From the NCBI RefSeq assembly GCF_023715655.1, contig NZ_JAMBON010000002.1, positions 154,115 through 218,114 of the forward strand: a stretch of DNA of 64,000 bases, written 5' to 3'. The notes under the pieces were generated by a model. It made no database searches, was not told where the DNA came from, and saw only the letters and a program-made list of their open reading frames with translations. This document shows positions 60,682 through 64,000 of the stretch, one piece after another. The DNA comes from Oceanobacillus luteolus. Lineage in GTDB: Bacteria > Bacillota > Bacilli > Bacillales > Amphibacillaceae. The position numbers and the translations under genes are program-made. Positions within the stretch are counted from its first letter, which is position 1. The number at the start of each line of letters is the position of its first letter.

Positions 60682-61290
60682 ATGATGAAAAAAAACCTAT
60701 CAAAACAAAAAGTGATCCATGCAGCTTCCACTCTGTTTTTCCAAAAAGGCTTCCATGGTACTTCCGTTCGCGATATTGCCGAGAAAGCTAAAGTTAATGT
60801 CTCATCCGTAAGCTACTATTTCAACGGCAAACAAGGATTATTGGAATATGCTGTGACCGCATATTATGAAGAATACTTAGAAAAAGTGGAAGAATGCCTT
60901 AAAGTGACAGAGAATCAATCTGCTATAGAACGGCTGAACAAATTGATTTTTACAATTATACAATACAAGCAATCAAAACTGCAATTGACATGCTTCATTC
61001 AGCGTGAGTTGACACTCGATTCCATATTTGTCCGAGAAATGACTGTAACATATCTTGCGAAAGAAAATTACTATATCCGCTCTACTTTTTTCTCAGCGTT
61101 AGAAGGTAAGAAACTGCCGGGTGATCAAAAGGATTATCTATTACTGCAGCTGAAAGGTATGCTGATTACTCCATATATATTACACAATGAATGGAAAGAT
61201 CGAGTGATTGGGGAATATTCTCGTGAGGTTTTTGTAAAAAAATATGTGGCTACGATTCAAAAATGGCTGAAATTCATTGTCGGAATTTGA
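60682..61290 (+). CDS. refZ: TetR-family division regulator RefZ
   Basis: A 202-203-residue TetR-type protein with N-terminal helix-turn-helix (HAASTLFFQKGFHGTSVRDIAEKAKVNVSSVSYYF, in parts, residues 10-45). Position directly before ezrA identifies RefZ (YttP), which binds palindromes near the origin and helps block FtsZ assembly during sporulation. Tandem ATG codons at 60682 and 60685 follow AAGGAG. The 5' extension to 60652 has no site. Confidence 0.85.
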   Translation: MMKKNLSKQKVIHAASTLFFQKGFHGTSVRDIAEKAKVNVSSVSYYFNGKQGLLEYAVTAYYEEYLEKVEECLKVTENQSAIERLNKLIFTIIQYKQSKLQLTCFIQRELTLDSIFVREMTVTYLAKENYYIRSTFFSALEGKKLPGDQKDYLLLQLKGMLITPYILHNEWKDRVIGEYSREVFVKKYVATIQKWLKFIVGI

Positions 61291-61484
61291 CAACTAATCG
61301 CCATTTTTCTATAAAATCCATAAAAAGAAGACAAAATTTTGTTTTTCTTAGCCAAAGTTACTAGATACATGCTATTATTAGTATTATATCGTAACTTATA
61401 TTAAAAAAAATATATACTTTTTATTTACAACATCTGAATGTATAGGTATAAATCCTCTTGTTGGATTGGGGTAGGAGGTACGCT

Positions 61485-63179
61485 ATGGAGTTATTCATTG
61501 GAATTATTTTAGCAATAATTGTATTAATCATCATCGGTTTAATCCTGCGTAAAAGAGTTTATGATAACGTAGATAGGCTGGAAGCGTGGAAATTGGATAT
61601 TATGGGGCGGAATGTTGCTGGTGAATTGAGCAAAATCAAAAATCTCAATTTATCAGGGGAAACTCAAGTTAAGTTCGAAGCGTGGAAGGAACGCTGGGAC
61701 TATATTGTGAGTAAAGAGCTGGCCGATATCGAAGAACATTTACTCGATGCGGAAGATGCTGCCGATTACTTCAGAATTCCAAAGGCTAAAAAAGTATTGA
61801 AAGAAACGGAGACAATTCTCCAATCGATTGAAGCAAGTATTGAAAGTATTTTAAATGAGCTTCATGATCTGCTGGAATCAGAAAAATCAAGCAGAATTGA
61901 GATAGAAGCTGTAGAACCATCCATCAAAGATCTACGAAGACACATCTCTCAGAATCGCTATCAATTTGCTAAAGCCGATCGGTATTTTGACGGCAGACTC
62001 GACGAATTGGAAGAAAAATTAAAGAGGTTCCATGAAGAAAGTGATTCAGGGAACTATATGGAAGCTAAGAATATTGTGATTGAAATAAAAGCAGAACTGG
62101 AGGAATTGGAAGAGAAAATAACCGCATTTCCTCCTCTATACAAAAAAGCCAAGCACGAGCTCTCTTCACAACTTGATCAACTGCTCTCAGGTATGAAAGA
62201 GATGAAACAAGAAGGGTATTTCATTGAACACTTGAATTTTGAAAAAGAAATACGTACATATCAGGAAAGACTTACGAATTGTATGCAGCTGCTTGAAGAA
62301 GGAAACTTAGCAGAGGGCAATGAGATACTTAATGAAGTGGAAGAGAGAATTGCTGAAATGTATGAGCAATTGGAACAAGAAGCTTTGGCCAAGAGTTACC
62401 TCGAACAGTATATACCATCCTATAAAGATGCAGTAACATCCCTTTATAACTCCTTCGCTGAAACGAAAGAAGAAGTTGAGGAATTGAAGAAAGCCTACTA
62501 TGTAGAAGATGAAGAACTGGAAAAGTTCCTTGCAGTAGATAAGAAAACGCAAAGTTTAAAAGATGAGTTGGAAGAAATCTTAGTACAGCTAGAGACAAAT
62601 GGATTAGCACATAGTGAAATACGGAGAAGAGTTGAAACAAGTCTCGAGCAGATAGATGAATTGAAGGAGAAACACACATCTTTTAGAGAAAGTATTCAGA
62701 CACTGAGAAAAGATGAACTGATGGCCAAAGATAAACTAGTGCAAATGCGAGAGCAAATTATGAATTTACATCGACGTTTACGTAAAAGTAACATCCCGGG
62801 AGTACCAACTTACATTTGGACTAGTCTTGAAGAGGCCCAACAAAAGAACAAAAAGGTGCTGGAAGCACTGGAACAGCATCCATTGGATACTGGGGCCGTT
62901 CATCGAACATTATTGGAAGCGGAAGGCTCCATTGAACAAGCAAGCGAACAGATCGAAGTGATGCTTGATCAGGCATATTTGACAGAACGTGTCATTCAAT
63001 ATGCGAACCGATATCGTAGCCGTAACCCGATTCTTTCTGCAGAACTTCATGAAGCAGAACGATTATTCCGTAACTACGAATACGAACTATCATTGGAAAA
63101 AGCGGCTAAAGCTATAGAGCAAGTGGAACCAGGAGCTTTAAAGCGCATTGAAGAATCTCAGCTAGTTATGAACGATTAA
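61485..63179 (+). CDS. ezrA: Septation ring regulator EzrA
   Basis: A 564-residue protein with an N-terminal membrane helix (residues 2-22, ELFIGIILAIIVLIIIGLIL) and a spectrin-like cytoplasmic body of repeated triple-helix coiled coils. Family points are DNVDRLEAWKLDIMGRNVAGEL after the anchor and the C-terminal QANRYRSRNP-like patch (IQYANRYRSRNP). It keeps FtsZ rings to mid-cell and links them to wall synthesis. Start follows TAGGAGG. Terminator downstream. Confidence 0.95.
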   Translation: MELFIGIILAIIVLIIIGLILRKRVYDNVDRLEAWKLDIMGRNVAGELSKIKNLNLSGETQVKFEAWKERWDYIVSKELADIEEHLLDAEDAADYFRIPKAKKVLKETETILQSIEASIESILNELHDLLESEKSSRIEIEAVEPSIKDLRRHISQNRYQFAKADRYFDGRLDELEEKLKRFHEESDSGNYMEAKNIVIEIKAELEELEEKITAFPPLYKKAKHELSSQLDQLLSGMKEMKQEGYFIEHLNFEKEIRTYQERLTNCMQLLEEGNLAEGNEILNEVEERIAEMYEQLEQEALAKSYLEQYIPSYKDAVTSLYNSFAETKEEVEELKKAYYVEDEELEKFLAVDKKTQSLKDELEEILVQLETNGLAHSEIRRRVETSLEQIDELKEKHTSFRESIQTLRKDELMAKDKLVQMREQIMNLHRRLRKSNIPGVPTYIWTSLEEAQQKNKKVLEALEQHPLDTGAVHRTLLEAEGSIEQASEQIEVMLDQAYLTERVIQYANRYRSRNPILSAELHEAERLFRNYEYELSLEKAAKAIEQVEPGALKRIEESQLVMND

Positions 63180-63218
63180 AACTATTAAGATTGAAAGTTA
63201 TTGTCACTGACTTTGAGG

Positions 63219-63262
63219 GCTGTAGTAAAAGGGGACTCCTTTTACTACAGCCTTTTGTTTTA
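63219..63262 (+). terminator. Terminator after ezrA
   Basis: GGCTGTAGTAAAAGG pairs exactly with CCTTTTACTACAGCC, followed by TTTTGTTTT. Confidence 0.95.
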
Positions 63263-63553
63263 ATCGTGTTCATAGAAATGATTAACCCGATAGTCTTTAC
63301 TTAACAGCTGTTTTATATACAAAACCCTTGTTTTTTTAGCTGGAATGCATTAAGATGCTTAAGGTATAATTCAGCGATTAATAAACGTTTTAGAATAGAG
63401 AACACTTATTAAAGACCTGCGGTGATATGTCAAGAGTAAAATAAATGATTATTGAGTTATCAAGGTTCAATTATCTTAAAAAAGGCAGCACTAAACTAAC
63501 CCAGTAATATTTACAGAATTTACTGGATATTGTCAGAAGGATTTAGAAGCTAA
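63263..63553. other. Intergenic region between ezrA and the IS110 element
   Basis: About 290 bp without a gene. CCAGTAATATTT and GAATTTACTGG-type arms near 63500-63527 may form a hairpin at the transposase 3' side. It probably contains one end of the element, but IS110 ends lack long inverted repeats and the boundary is not clear. Confidence 0.45.
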
Positions 63554-64000
63554 TCATGCTTCATGTATGTACGCTCCTTTCGGCGTGTAAATTTGGTTTT
63601 TGCGTAGTAGCGCATCCACCAAACGCACAAGTTTTCTTGCAGTTAAGACGAGGGCTCTTTTGTGTTGATGCTTTGGTACTTCATCGTACTTTTTCGCGTA
63701 ATACTCTTTGTATTCAGGAACGTGTCTTCTTACCGAGTTGGCGGCTTCAACAAGGTAATAACGGAGATACTGATTTCCATTACGCGATAACGATGTATCG
63801 TCAGCTGTAAAGCGACCGGATTGATGCTTTCGCCAATAAAGACCTGCATACTTGGCGATCTTTGTTTCATCTGCGAAGCGTTCAATCTGTCCAATTTCAG
63901 CTTGAATACCGGCAGCTAATACTGGTCCGATGCCAGGGATAGACTGTAGCGTTTGCGGCAAACCTTTCATGATTCGCTCGATGGATTTATCCAGTTCTTT
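63554..64000 (-). mobile_element. IS110-family transposase, cut by window edge
   Basis: The frame runs from the stop at 63554 through 64000 without a break, so at least 148 C-terminal residues are visible. They carry the Transposase_20 domain: LQSIPGIGPVLAAGIQAEIG, KIAKYAGLYWRKHQSG, LSRNGNQYLRYYLVEAANSVRR and a C-terminal TARKLVRLVDALL. This is the serine-containing catalytic half of IS110/IS116/IS902 transposases, which use an RNA-guided DEDD/serine mechanism. In B. subtilis no IS lies after ezrA, so this is an acquired insertion. Confidence 0.9.

Noticed and set aside
1..64000. CRISPR array, tRNA or rRNA genes, prophage
   Set aside because: No regularly spaced long repeats, cloverleaf runs, rRNA sequence or phage gene cluster was recognised; the only tandem repeat is the three-copy hairpin unit near 38.8 kb.

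Overview
The window reads as a chromosomal core segment of a low-GC, endospore-forming Bacillaceae, most like the halotolerant Oceanobacillus/Virgibacillus side of the family. That placement is inferred from gene order and product types, not from a database search. Spore genes (CotF-type coat protein, yunB, yutH, a YhcN/YlaJ lipoprotein) and B. subtilis gene order fix the family. Many sodium-coupled systems (NhaC type, NSS type, PutP, another SSS symporter, MotPS stator) suggest a salty or alkaline habitat.

Layout. 1-1.6 kb: the end of an SsuB-like ABC ATPase, yqhV and a CotF-type coat gene. 1.7-20 kb: the yun/yut/yum/yui neighbourhood (yunE-D-C-B, lytH, yutC, yutD, yutE, yutG, yutH, yutI, yutM, yumC, yumB, yuiB). 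Two transporter units sit between yunB and lytH: an NhaC-type carrier behind a lysine riboswitch, and an NSS transporter with its 35-residue small subunit. A SufR-like regulator lies near the Fe-S genes. 20-27.7 kb: a sigma-54 activator divergent from proline dehydrogenase and putP, a frameshifted ybaK-type gene, a second SSS symporter with a small partner, and a DUF4349 lipoprotein. 27.8-40.1 kb: the ytnP-ytzB-ytoP-ytoQ-ytpPQR-sftA-murC-ytxGH block, with a nicotinate phosphoribosyltransferase between sftA and murC and a three-copy hairpin repeat before a sigma-B-type promoter. 40.2-51 kb: an FtsA-like actin homologue with a beta-grasp tail, aroA(G), ccpA, motPS, a divergent MurE paralogue and acuCBA. 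51-64 kb: a class A PBP, T-box/tyrS, a YtkA-like lipoprotein, rpsD with its leader, dgcP, a free-Met-sulfoxide reductase, refZ, ezrA and the start of an IS110 element at the right edge.

Themes. Several genes serve the wall and division (lytH, murC, the MurE-like gene, PBP, sftA, ezrA, refZ, the FtsA-like protein). Carbon and nitrogen control is visible in CcpA, acuABC with a cre-like site, and the sigma-54 proline unit with enhancer palindromes. RNA control is prominent: a lysine riboswitch, a tyrosyl T-box, an S4 leader and a hairpin covering the ribosome binding site of a small gene. No tRNA, rRNA, CRISPR array or prophage was seen. The most unusual items are the beta-grasp-tailed FtsA relative, the sigma-54 proline unit, the atypical MurE paralogue and the SufR-like regulator beside Fe-S assembly genes.
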